Assembly: GCA_963920635.1 (NCBI GenBank)
Contig: OY987307.1
Coordinates: 17,933,735 to 17,997,734, forward strand
Direction of reading: 5' to 3'
Source: Pseudeuparius sepicola
Lineage: Eukaryota > Arthropoda > Insecta > Coleoptera > Anthribidae
Length of the DNA stretch: 64,000 nt
The position numbers and the translations under genes are program-made. Below, in pieces: positions 1 through 10,351 of this stretch. A model generated the notes under the pieces. The model saw only the letters and a list, made by a program, of their open reading frames with translations, did no database searches and was not told the DNA's origin. Each line of letters begins with the position of its first letter. The first letter of the stretch is position 1.

Positions 1-807
1 TACTTATTCAGTGTATCCCAGGTAAATGTATCCATCCATTCTATTCCAGCGCATGCGCGTTTCTTGGAAAAGCCCCTTCAATTATAGTCCAAAGCACGAA
101 AGAAAACGTTTCTAAAGAATGCGGGCAGCGTTGCGAGATACGAGTAGTCGTTATTTATTGGCGAATACAAGTTTTATCATATTGAAGCCGAATTTCTGAA
201 CTCTGTTATACCGAAAAAATATAAAGCTCGCATCACAGGACCACTTACCCATTTTTGTTTAACATTTATTTTTAACGCGGTGTGATAAAACACCTATTAT
301 ATTTTTTTCAACATCGTCGCGTCTACCATCGCCTTTGAAATACGGAAACACAGCACTTCTGCGAAGGAGTCGGCTGACAAAACCAGTTAGCCAACGCGTT
401 TTGTGCCTGTTTCTATAGTACGTAAAGTTAACTGCGTATTTGGGCTACCATACAGACCTCATTTTTTAGGCCGCTGGCAAGTTTTTTCCGCCGGCTCAGA
501 GAGCAGTGGCGTTTCGTATGTTCGGGAGTTAACGTGTGCAAAATGAGTAAATAGGGAAGAACGTTGCATTCTCAAGCACGAGAAATAATTGCCAATGTTA
601 TAAGGGTTTGCCTTCCTCCATCTAAGGCATCACCGTTAAGAATAATATTAACAATAAATTAAATAACAATTATATGAAAATTAAGTCAGTGAGTTACACA
701 AAATCGAGCTACGCCCCTGAACTGTGACTAATTCTATAATATTTGCGAGTTCTTCCCCCTTACGTCGCACGCATTCTGCCGTAAGGAGGACTATAGAAAC
801 ACAAAGA
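1..807. other. Left edge, no recognisable gene
   Basis: If the zinc-finger gene continues here it is as intron. No acceptor followed by a convincing minus-strand coding exon was seen. Confidence 0.3.
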
Positions 808-1045
808 GTGCGAGCTATTTTTCAAAAACCGCGCACGCACTGAATAGGAAAAGGTGGACACTTACCTGAGGCATATAAAAATAGAGAAAGTGGCTCTGCA
901 GGGGAGAAGGGTGGACTTTACAAAAAGGAAATATCTTTCAAAAAGTATCCTCGTCTTAACCAAACTCGGCGGCGTCTGGTTCGAGCGATTTTTCAAAAAC
1001 CGGGCATGTCCTGAATTGGAAGGGGGTGGACACTTTTAGCTGGGA
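808..1045 (+). repeat. Direct repeat of ~60 bp
   Basis: GCGAGCTATTTTTCAAAAAC (808) with GGTGGACACTT recurs as GAGCGATTTTTCAAAAACCG (about 984) with GGGGGTGGACACTT, offset about 170 bp. Function unknown. Confidence 0.45.
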
Positions 1046-1304
1046 CACACTTTATTTTATCTGAGGTTATGTGAACATCCTATTTGTTCATCAACCGACA
1101 AAATTCAACATTTAGCGACATAAATGCAAGTATCGAACGTGGCAATTCTAACCTACAATGTCAAGCCAAGAATATGAAGAAAGAAAGATGTAATTATAAA
1201 TAATAAAGGATGTTTTTAGTGACATATCAGATAAAAGATATCAATTGAACCCCTACTAGTAGCTGTAGAAGCCGCCGAAGTCTTCTACATCTCACCGCTA
1301 CTAA

Positions 1305-1375
1305 CTAATTTCAATTGGGTTAAGTGCCTACGGCTACAGTAGGAGTCCCGGGTTCGAGTCCTGGCTGGAGTGCAT
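1305..1375 (+). repeat. tRNA-derived SINE-like relic
   Basis: CCGGGTTCGAGTCCTGG forms a tRNA-like T arm (5-bp stem with one G-T pair, TTCGAGT loop) matching the RNA polymerase III B box. No matching acceptor stem or full cloverleaf can be drawn with the bases upstream, so this is not a tRNA gene. An AT-rich tail follows. Confidence 0.45.
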
Positions 1376-1709
1376 TTTTTTAAATTGATATCCTTTACCT
1401 AATATGCCAATTTTATTTTTTGAATTTTGGTGATAACATGTGTTTTGGGGTACATTTTGCAAAAAAAAAAACAGGGACCCTTTTATTTTAAAGGGTCCCT
1501 GCAAAAAAACAACTTCACTTCATATCAGTAACTATTGAGATTTGGCCGGTAGTTGTCAATGTCAATGATAATATTTTGGCACAAAATATGTATGTAGTTG
1601 CTCTACGTACCATTGTTAATGAGACACTCTGTATGTGGATGAACCCCTTGGAAAATCATCGAATTCGTTCGGAGTTGGCCTTGAACGAACAGTTAACTTA
1701 TTTTATTTG

Positions 1710-2560
1710 TACGGGGTGTCCCAAATTGGACAGTTTTGGGGTTTTTCTTATTTTCCGAAGAGATAAACAAAAAGTATGTACATATCAAAAAGGCCCTTAC
1801 GAAAGTTGTCTCGTTAATTTTTAAGGTAAATTAGAAGTTCAAAAACTAAGCTTATGTAGTTTTTTCCAAGGAATTGAATGCCGGCAAGAAAAAACAATGG
1901 GTCTGTTTCACACTTTTTTTATTCAATTCAATTCAAATTCCCTGGGCCCGCGACATCACGGGCCCAAAACGCTGATTGGTTACTGTTTTATGTAACGTTG
2001 ACACGATTTACGGCAATATCGATATGTTTCTATTTGATATTTGTGAAAACTGAAGAAGAAGAAAATTTACCTAACTTATGATATTTTGTGGCAAAAGCCA
2101 AATAGACAAAACACCGTACGTCGTGGGTTCGATTCCGACCGCGGCAGTGCCCTGGGTGTTGTGTGTTTGTCTTTAGCTTTAGAATTTATCCCCAAATATT
2201 ATAAGAATGTGGCGATTTTGTTGCATTTTGTCAACAGACTGATAAAGTCAGAACAAAAAATAAATCTCCAAATAACCGATTTTTTAAAATTGAGTTGTCG
2301 ATTTTGTTGCATGTTTTCATTAGTCTAGTAAAATGAATACGAAATCTGACTTTACCAGCCTAATTAAAAAACGCAACAAAACCGCCATTTTTTTAAATCG
2401 GGTTTTTAGCGATATCTTTCTTGTTTGAAATTCAACTGTTTTTTTCTTGGTGGCATTCAATTCCTTGAAAAAAAAACACAAGTTTGGTGTCTCAACCATC
2501 AATTTACCTTAAAAATCACCGAGATAATGGCTCGTGACAGTGACGTCTTCGTTGAAACAA
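1710..2560. repeat. Palindromic dispersed repeat family, also at 30600-31030 and 63510-63808
   Basis: CCAAGGAATTGAATGCC near 1866 is mirrored by GGCATTCAATTCCTTG near 2452, and the outer arms (TTAATTTTTAAGGTAAATTA / TTTACCTTAAAAATCACCGAG) pair as well. The left edge GGGGTGTCCCAAATTGGA is of CAGGGTG type. A tRNA-like B-box piece (GGGTTCGATTCCGACC) sits inside at about 2120. Confidence 0.55.
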
Positions 2561-2580
2561 AAAACCGTCACTTCCAGCTA

Positions 2581-4146
2581 AATCGGAAGTGATATTCAAG
2601 TGTGCAGAGCAGGTTTTTATCTGCTTTGCCAGTTTAATGAGAAAATGCAACCAAACCGCAGTGTACAATTCCTTGGAAGAAACTAGACAAGTTTAGATCC
2701 ATTTAATTTTTAATTGGGTTTTTCGCCACCAAACTGATTGAAAGACAACTTTTTCAAGTTGCCTCGAAAATTCATAAATTCTTAACACTAAATGAACGAA
2801 ACTTTAAACGTGTAACTCAAAAAATAACTTCAACAAATTTGTTTTCTGAGCTTTCGGAGGATAAATCTTCCTCCTTTCTCAAAGATCATGTCACGTCAAA
2901 GTGAAGTGACAGATTGAAAATATCTAGACAAGTTTAGTTTCTGAACCACCAATTAGGTAAATTACCGTCTTAACTGTATCTTTTTACTGTGCTAAAGTTC
3001 TGAACATAGCTCGGAACCGGTTTCTGAGATGGTTCTGATTTTCTAGAAAAGTTACTACTCTACCCTGATATAAGTTTTTTTTTTGAGATTCAGGGCATTC
3101 CTCTTTTTTTCGTATTTTTTAAACGTGCCAGAACTTTTTGTTTATGAATATTTTCGATTTCGGCAAAAACATTTTTAAACAAGGATGATTTTTGCGCATG
3201 TAATTATAAATAAAGAGGGGTGTTTCGGTGTCATAGCAGGTAATAGATAATCAGTTGAAAGGAGTGCATCACTCATTATTGGTTTATTTTTTCAATGGTG
3301 TAGATATTTTCTTTGAGTAGGTAGCGATTTTAAAGAAAAAAATCCTCAAACAGTTTAACTTTAACACATTTGGAGATTATTCTCAGGTTAGGTATTAGAT
3401 AGAACAAAAAGAGTCATAGTCGACCATATACAGTACTGTTTAGGGACGGTAATCCCTCATCAGTATGGCTCACCCGACTATCAAGTGGTAGACAAACGTG
3501 CCTAGACGACAGATTTACTATATAAGGAATCAATCAATCAATTACCGAAGCAATTAATTGATCATGGAGTATTATAATGATAGCACACCCGAAGGTGCGG
3601 GACAAAGCCACTGGTCTTGGAGGTATTAGATGTTCTTGTTCTTGCAGAGGAAACAAAATTAGTTGTCATGTTATGTCACAATAGGTTTTGAAGTTTGTTT
3701 ATTATAGGCCTATTCTAACCACCGAATTGATAAATAGTATGGAAGTCTAGTATGGAAGTCTAGAGAGAAAAACTGGCAGCCAAACTTGAGTAAGTGAAAC
3801 AGCAAATAAATCGGCACAACCACAACACAAAAATAGGCAAAACATGTTTTGTGTGTCAGTAACAATGGTTCTCTTGCTTTATTTTTTTTTAAATTTCTAT
3901 TTATTGGGCGTTATTATAGTATTCGTTCTTTACAATACAATATAGATCTGTGCGACTTGATGATGTTTTGGAGTTGTTTTGGTAGGTATTACACAGCTGC
4001 TATAGTTCTATGTTTTAGGTATGTACATAAGTTAATAAATAACTGGGTATACCACGCACGTGGTACAGTTAACCCTTTAAGTCTTCCCTCTGTGGGTGTG
4101 TGTGCGCGGGCCGCATAAATTGTGTAATTGTCTAAATTTGTTTAAG
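2581..4146. other. Repeat relics, no gene
   Basis: ATTGGGTTTTTCGCCACCAA at 2715 recurs near 40550, and GTAATTATAAATAAAGAGGG at 3200 resembles 1190. The segment 3410-3660 is unlike the repeats but shows no coding pattern or tRNA fold. Confidence 0.35.
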
Positions 4147-4868
4147 TACAGGGTGTTCGAAAAATAGACGGAGATATTTTAGAGGGTGATTCCCTGTTAA
4201 GAAATATGAAAAAAAGTTTCTATAAACATGGGTCCGGAAATGCAGAGTTTTCAAGATACAGGATGTTAAATATATGTCACTGGACAAAATTGGTTTATCA
4301 ATTTTTGCAAAAAAAATCACAAGTGCCTTGGAAAACAAATAATCAAAAGCATTTCTAGGAAAGAGTGTTATTGCAACTTTTCCAATATCATAACATAAAG
4401 TACACTACAACCAATTTTGTCCAGTGACATGCAATAAAACGGTTTTTATTTTTTTTTCTCGAAAACGAAGTGAGATAGGAAAACAATACAAGAGGGAAAG
4501 AAGTTGTATTTATAGATGCTTAATCAAACAAAAAATATTAAAGTTACAAAAAAGGTAGTGGCGTACATTTTTTTGATAATAATATTCGCTAAGGTGCCCC
4601 CCGGGACGCCACTGGACTTAATAAATTTAATCTAGTTAGGGCGAAATTAGCCTCTTAATACAACAAATAACATTGCCAAATTTCAACAGAATCGAGTAAA
4701 TAATTTTTAAGACATTAATAATTTCATGTTTTATTTTTTTTTTATTTAACATCCTGTATCTTGAAAACTCTGCATTTCCGGACCCATGTTTATAGAAACT
4801 TTTTTTCATATTTCTTAACAGGGAATCACCCTCTAAAATATCTCCGTCTATTTTTCGAACACCCTGTA
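4147..4868. mobile_element. MITE with ~125-bp inverted ends (TACAGGGTGTTCG family)
   Basis: TACAGGGTGTTCGAAAAATA ... ACATGGGTCCGGAAATGCAG ... CAGGATGTTAAAT at 4147-4270 is mirrored at 4742-4868. A second inner inverted pair, GTCACTGGACAAAATTGGTT (4276) / AACCAATTTTGTCCAGTGAC (4409), lies between them. Open frames on either strand here are translations of the repeats. Confidence 0.75.
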
Positions 4869-5175
4869 TATTCAAAATGCTGTTGGAAAAGGTTCCCATC
4901 AAATTCGTCCATTATGGCACACCCATACCACATCCTTTGGCATCAGCCACGTGAATAGTTCATTGCGCGTCCTTGTCTTACTGCCAAGTTGACACCTATC
5001 TCTAGAGTTGGCTGCCTCAGTGCACGGACCAGAGAGCAGGGCGGAAAGCGGAGAGTAGTGCGGGTAGTGTCCACACAGTCAGCAGATTGTGACTGCTTTG
5101 AAATGCGTATTGCGCAGAGGTTGGAAGTAAAGTGGAAACATTGAATAGTCGAACTTAATAGAAACAGCTATAAAA

Positions 5176-5388
5176 ATGTCGATTTCAACATTATTTTTAT
5201 TTGAAAATTCACAACTCAAATTTCGGATTTTGCAAAATAAACGTGCAGTGTGGGTACATGAAATAAACCTAAGCAGAGAAACACTTGGTGAATTCCATCA
5301 TCTGTACAAAAGTAATTTTGGAAATCTCGACCCAAAGTTTGTCCAAAACACCTCGGTTGTGGCGATGTGCATGAGTTATGTCCCATAG
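5176..5388 (+). pseudogene. Harbinger/PIF-type nuclease fragment, N terminus
   Basis: The 70-codon frame contains KRAVWVHEINLSRETLGEFH followed by HLYKSNFGNLDPKF, resembling the N terminus of HARBI1-like transposon nucleases ('WVHPIN..R...GEFHHL...L..D...F'). It stops before the catalytic DDE region, and a MITE begins 70 bp further on. Truncated relic. Assignment rests on motif memory. Confidence 0.45.
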
Positions 5389-5455
5389 GGGTTTGCGACT
5401 AAAAACTTCACTAATTAGCATTTCGCAATCCACATTGTTCATTATTAAGTAGGTA

Positions 5456-6665
5456 TACAGGGTGATTCAGTTCCGGTGCTCAACATGGGGATCTCGGAAA
5501 CCGTAACAGATACGAAGTCGGTCAAATTGAGGCAAACATGCGCCTTCGGGCGCCTAACAATATGCCGTTGAGAAAGTTAAAATATTTTCATGGGTTGCTG
5601 AGATATTAAAAAAAAACGAATTTTTGAAAATTAGATTTTGTTTTTTCTGGCGCCATTTGCAATAATACTGAAAAATAAATATACTTTTTCATTGCAACTT
5701 TTTCTGGACTACGTCATAGTATTTTTAGATTTTCGAGGCAACGTTTCGTTTTCGGGATAGAGGGATCATCTTCATTTTTTTTAAATACGGACCTGGATTT
5801 TTTATTGCATATTTAGAAATTAATCGTTGTCCTGAGTGCAACGATGTATGACACATACATATTTTTTCTCGTTTTAGCTGCTAAAATGCACATTCACTAA
5901 GAAAAGAATTTCAAAGCTGTTCCAATTATAACAGGTGATCATTATTTTAACACCTACTGGATTAATTATACTCCATGTTTGTCATATTTTGAAATTCTTT
6001 TTTATACTTTAGGTAAATAACACTAATAATAATTATTATGTACTAACAATAGTGAGATACATTTTAACTAAAGTATAAAAAAGAATTTCAAAATATGACA
6101 AACATAAAGTATACTTAATTAATCCAGTAGGTATAAAAAATGATCACTTGTTATGATTGGAATACCTTTGAAAAAATGAGAGAAAAATGCATAGCCCAGG
6201 ACCGTATTAATTTTTTTCGTAGTAAATGTGCATTTTGGCGACCAAAACGAGAAAAAATATGTATGTGTCATACATCGTTGTACTCAGGGCAACGATTCAT
6301 TTCGAAATATGCAATAAAAATTCCAGGTCCGTATTTAAAAAAATGAAGATGATCCCTCTATCTCAAAAACGAAACGTCGCCCCGAAAATCTAAAAATACT
6401 ATGACGTAGCCCAGAAAAAGTTGCAATGAAAAAGTATAATTTATTTTTCAATATTATTGCAAATGGCGCCAGAAAAAAATTAAATCTAATTTTCAAAAAT
6501 TCGGTTTTTCTTAAATATCTCAGCAACCCATAAAAATATTTTAACTTTCTCAACGGCATATTGTTAGGCGCCCAAAGGCGCAAGTTTGCCTCCATTTGAC
6601 CAACTTCGTACTGTTACGGTTTCCGAGATCCCCATGTTGAGCACCGGTGCTGAATCAACCCTGTA
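5456..6665. mobile_element. 1.2-kb palindromic MITE (TACAGGGTGATTCAG family)
   Basis: The left end TACAGGGTGATTCAGTTCCG and right end CTGAATCAACCCTGTA are complementary, and the arms pair almost continuously to a centre near 6030 (for example GGGGATCTCGGAAACCGTAA / TTACGGTTTCCGAGATCCCC). TA flanks both ends, as in Tc1/mariner-type MITEs. It has no transposase. It lies about 270 bp beyond exon 5 on the 3' side. Confidence 0.75.
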
Positions 6666-6935
6666 TAAGAATACAACGCTCTATTTATACGCGCCAATAT
6701 GCTACCAGCGTGCAAACACGCCTACTCTCCGCTCCCCTCTCCGCGGTATGTGTGGACACGACAGTAGGCTTCCTATTGTTTTGAATGCTCCGCTACCATC
6801 TCCGCTTTGCTCTCCGGTCCGCCGTCCGCCTTATGTGTGGCCGTGCACTTAAACGCTGCGAACTTGTCCCTTGTGCGACTTCCATACTACTTATTACTTC
6901 GATGACTGGCGCAAAAAAAATCCGCGGGCACTCAC

Positions 6936-7222
6936 CACGTCCACATTGCCCAGCGTCCTCACGAAGTACTCCGGCTGCTGGGAGGGGTGCTGCAGGGCGA
7001 AGTGCTCCGCCAGCCGGCCGAACTCGCCGATGCAGGTGTTGGCGCAGTACGAGCACTGGATGCGGCCGACGCCGTGCGCGTGCTGCCAGTGCAACACCAT
7101 GTCCTTGTGGGGCACGCGGGCGGTGCACCCGCGCTGGCCGCACAGCACCTTCTGGTTCTGGCCGCCGTGGATCGCCTTCAGGTGCCACGTGAACTCGTTC
7201 TCGAACAGGAACTCCATGTTGG
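6936..7222 (-). CDS. Zinc-finger gene exon 5, GC-rich, two more fingers
   Basis: The acceptor is CCTTCCCTCAG (7224-7223) and the donor GTGAGT (6935). The first two bases complete a proline codon with the C left from exon 4; 95 codons follow, beginning NMEFLFENEFTWHLKAIHGG, and the exon ends in phase 0. Two finger-like units are visible: CGQRGC...HWQHAH and CSYCANTC...HFALQHP. The second has the same 'C-x2-C ... H-x4-HP' style as the last finger of exon 4, which supports the join. Third codon positions are almost all G or C, in sharp contrast with AT-leaning exon 4. Open frames on the other strand here are shadows of this GC-rich coding sequence. Confidence 0.8.
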
Positions 7223-7724
7223 CTGAGGGAAGGAGGGAGGTGAAGTGCGAGTGTTGAGATAAAGGCACACTGTACTAATGATACTATAACCGCAGATAAA
7301 CTTCATCTGGGCTATAACTGTAAAGGTAACATCACCTGAGGATCAAATTTTAAACCGACTCGCGCATGTCGTCACCGCGTGCGACAACACTGTATGTCGA
7401 TATCAAGCCTCCCGTCGCTTTTCGCAATATATTTAAGCCTCAGAGAAATAACCAAGGATAGCGGGAGCAACAGCATCAAAATATACACGTTTGTAGTGTA
7501 GTCAACCAACATCTTATGCAAATTTACCGAAGTAAACAAACATTAGGCCTGTGTGTACAACGTTTACCGGAGAAATATCAATTTGGCCACACACCACACA
7601 CGTTCTGCGTCCCATTGTATAAAAAATCAGTCACTATATCCTAAATACTAATAAATAGCCTATAAATTAACAGAAAAACAAATGAAAACACGAAAAATGC
7701 ATTCGTAAACAATCGGAAAACACA

Positions 7725-7830
7725 AAACAAATAGGTACCGCCGGGCCGAGTAATGAACGCAGCGTCCGCGGCGGCTACGGCGGCGTTGCCATGTTGGGCG
7801 CTTTGATGTATCTGTTGACGATTTTATTAA
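7725..7830. promoter_or_regulatory. Small CpG-rich spot inside intron 4
   Basis: GGCCGAGTAATGAACGCAGC followed by GTCCGCGGCGGCTACGGCGG is much richer in G+C and CpG than its surroundings, with no long open frame. It could be an internal promoter or regulatory element, or the edge of a GC-rich domain that includes exon 5. Weak evidence. Confidence 0.25.
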
Positions 7831-7996
7831 AGTGATAATAAATTTAGCGTTATGGGAGGTGTGCCTTCATTTAATCCCATTATTAAACCCTTCTATTTTG
7901 AAATGAAATGCTGCAAATACTAACTATACCACCACTGGCAGTGGTTCTCTTTGAATGAATCCTTCTTTTTAAAGCATAATAGTTATTCATGTACCA

Positions 7997-8560
7997 AGGC
8001 ACTGAAGTTCAACTTTTTATGACTCATGTGGAATTTAGTTGCCGAGGCCTCTGGCTGAGGCAAATAAACCACATGAGCCATAAAAGAACTTCAGTGCCGA
8101 GGTACATATTATATTTTTTTTAAATCGGAAAAAAAAGTTTTATTAGGCAAGAAATTAATCATAAGGGATCATCCGTTGCTTGACTTCGACGATCGCTCTA
8201 CCTAGGTCAAGTAAGATAAGACTTCTTCGAACAGCCAAACCAAACAGCTGCTTGTCGTGTAGCCTCCATAACAAATCTATTGATATTCAAACCTACCAAA
8301 ATATTTATACTGAAAGATTGCGCTGGTATAGGTAACAATTTCGCAATATGTACGAAAAGTTAAATGGGCCTTTTGTGGCCGGGTTTTGAATATTTGGTCA
8401 CTTTTGACGGGCGATGGCTCCGCGTCTGACGCTTGATGTTTACATCTCGCCAAGGCCTACTTATTGAAAAAATCGTACAATAATGGGCTACTTCAGTGCC
8501 GATTTCTGAGCTTTTAATGACGATTTTGGGACACTTTACTGCCGATTTCAAGAAAAGGAT
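7997..8560 (+). repeat. Dispersed repeat, inverted copy of 57835-58450
   Basis: See the partner. Includes CTTCAGTGCCGAGGTACATA, GACGATCGCTCTACCTAGGT and GGCTACTTCAGTGCCGATTT. The first 110 bp fold back on themselves around TTGCCGAGGCCTCTGGCTGA. It is noncoding. Confidence 0.6.
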
Positions 8561-9940
8561 TTTTTCACTTCACCGTGCACAGCACACTTCATTTTCGCGA
8601 GAAAGCGGGATATTATGGGAGGATGAAAGACGTAAGAAGTCAAATCGTCTTTGGTTGTAATTATCTTGGCTAACAAGATTTAGGTTTCTGAAGGAGATTG
8701 CATAGCCCTTTTGATAACTGTAGCTTGTCGCAGCTTATAGAAACCATATTAATAATTACAGAACTGCATGTTTTACACATGCCAAACAGGTTAGATATAA
8801 TATGCATATGTGCCAACATTAGGGTTGAAGATGTTTTTTCAATGTAGCTTAAACTTTTCCAAATTCAAAATATTTTTGATAGATGTTATTCTTTAAACAA
8901 CTATGTATGTCTCATCCGGCATTACAGACCCTCCCTGAAGATCCACCCTTACACCTTTTCTTTTAGACAGCTTGTGCAGAGTGAACTACGTGTGCTCTTT
9001 GTAATGTCGGATGACACTGAGGTATAATTCAGCTCAAACTTCCTTACAGGTTAGGTAAGTCAGTCATGCTGTATATTTAAAAAATTAATTTTCAGACATA
9101 ATCTGGTGGGTGTTCAACTAATTGTTTTTCTTAAATAGAACTCCCGAATATTGTTTCCATTTGAAGCTCTTTTGCTTGTCTTTCCTTACTTGGCGTGTAG
9201 GGTCAACCTAAATTGTTGGATTCGCCGTGATACTCGTATAGTATATCCTCAAAAATATATGAGTACTTTATGAGCAGTTTTAAAGGAAATTGTTATTCCA
9301 ATATTTAGGGATAGGGATCGTTTTTTATGCAGAATTAAATATAGCTTCCAAAATGCAATCAGTTTCAGAAAAGAACAAAATCGTCTAAATTATTTTTGAA
9401 GGGGATAACACACAAAAAAATTACCACAAAGCCAACTTAAAAAATATTTTTAAGAACGCAAATCTTTTTAAGCATTTCAGTGCCGAAGTAGGTAGGTACC
9501 TACAACATTTTTTATAAATGTTTTAATTAAATTGCAATAATTCTCTATCGCCTACTTCTATTTGGTCGTCTTGTCAGTCATATTTATTAAGATGAAAGTC
9601 AAAGTAGAGATTTCTTGGCACATCGACAACACACATTTATAAGGGATGTTTCAGAGAAACAGAGAAATAATTATACGGGAGATGGAACATGAATAGTAAT
9701 CCGAATTTTTCTATAGACTATAGGCTTATAGAGCTTATCGTTTTTGGTTTGCGGGATACAATTTAAATACATTTTCTACTCAGAATTACCTTCAAGATAT
9801 TGTGGCGACAAGCTTTTATATCAATTGTATAATGTAACGAAATCATGGGTTTGCTATGGCTTGATTTATTCAGAGCTTCTAAACAAAAGCTTAAAAATAT
9901 TTATTTACTATTAATTTATTTTTAGTTCAAGAAAATTAAT
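8561..9940. other. Intron 4 stretch, no recognisable feature
   Basis: AT-rich with scattered stops. No element or repeat partner was found within the window. Confidence 0.35.
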
Positions 9941-10275
9941 CCGACATCTTGGAGCTGTGGCCATATTGAATTTAGGGTGATGTCACTAACGTTATCGTTT
10001 TCTACCCTTCAAGCCCTTTCCTTTGATACCCATACTGAAGGGGGTTGAAAAAAAATATAATCCGCCATCTTGGAGCGGCGGCCATATTAAATTTAGTGTC
10101 TATCTTTATTGTCTTTTACTTTTCAAGCCCTTTCATTTGATACCCATATTAAAAGGTTGACAAAAAATACATCATCCGCCATCTTGGAGCGGCGGCCATT
10201 TTGAAAGCATTACAATATTGAGTGTTGCATATTGTTTTGTCACCAGGACTAAAGGTGTATGCAAAATTTCAGTTC
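9941..10275 (+). repeat. CCGCCATCTTGGA repeat, ~2.3 tandem units of ~117 bp
   Basis: CCGACATCTTGGAGCTGTGG, CCGCCATCTTGGAGCGGCGG and the same again start at 9941, 10062 and 10176, separated by AGCCCTTTC.TTTGATACCC segments, and end with CACCAGGACTAAAGGTGTAT. The block order matches 42745-43205. It ends about 75 bp from the 3' end of the giant exon. Confidence 0.7.
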
Positions 10276-10351
10276 AAACGTAAAATCGAAATTCCCGTTC
10301 AACGATAGCAAACAAAAATTGTATAAAGTCTACCATAACAACTGTACTTAC

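Noticed and set aside
1305..1375. A tRNA gene
   Set aside because: Only the T arm/B box is convincing; no acceptor, D or anticodon stems can be paired.
4132..4958. Two near-identical predicted peptides containing KTLHFRTHVYRNFF on opposite strands
   Set aside because: They are translations of the two inverted arms of the MITE at 4147-4868, not genes.
6671..6860. GC-rich CTCTCCGCTC segment as coding exon 6
   Set aside because: It resembles, inverted, the segment at 4990-5075 and so is a dispersed repeat; no acceptor in the required phase with an open minus frame was found.
6785..7257. Overlapping open frames on both strands rich in Arg/Ala/Pro
   Set aside because: Shadows of GC-rich exon 5, in which stop codons are rare in all frames; only the minus frame with CX2C...H motifs and splice sites is credible.
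10274..10351. Extension of the giant frame to a stop at 10299
   Set aside because: The GTAAGT donor at 10351 and the phase fit to exon 5 show that the last residues are intron read-through.
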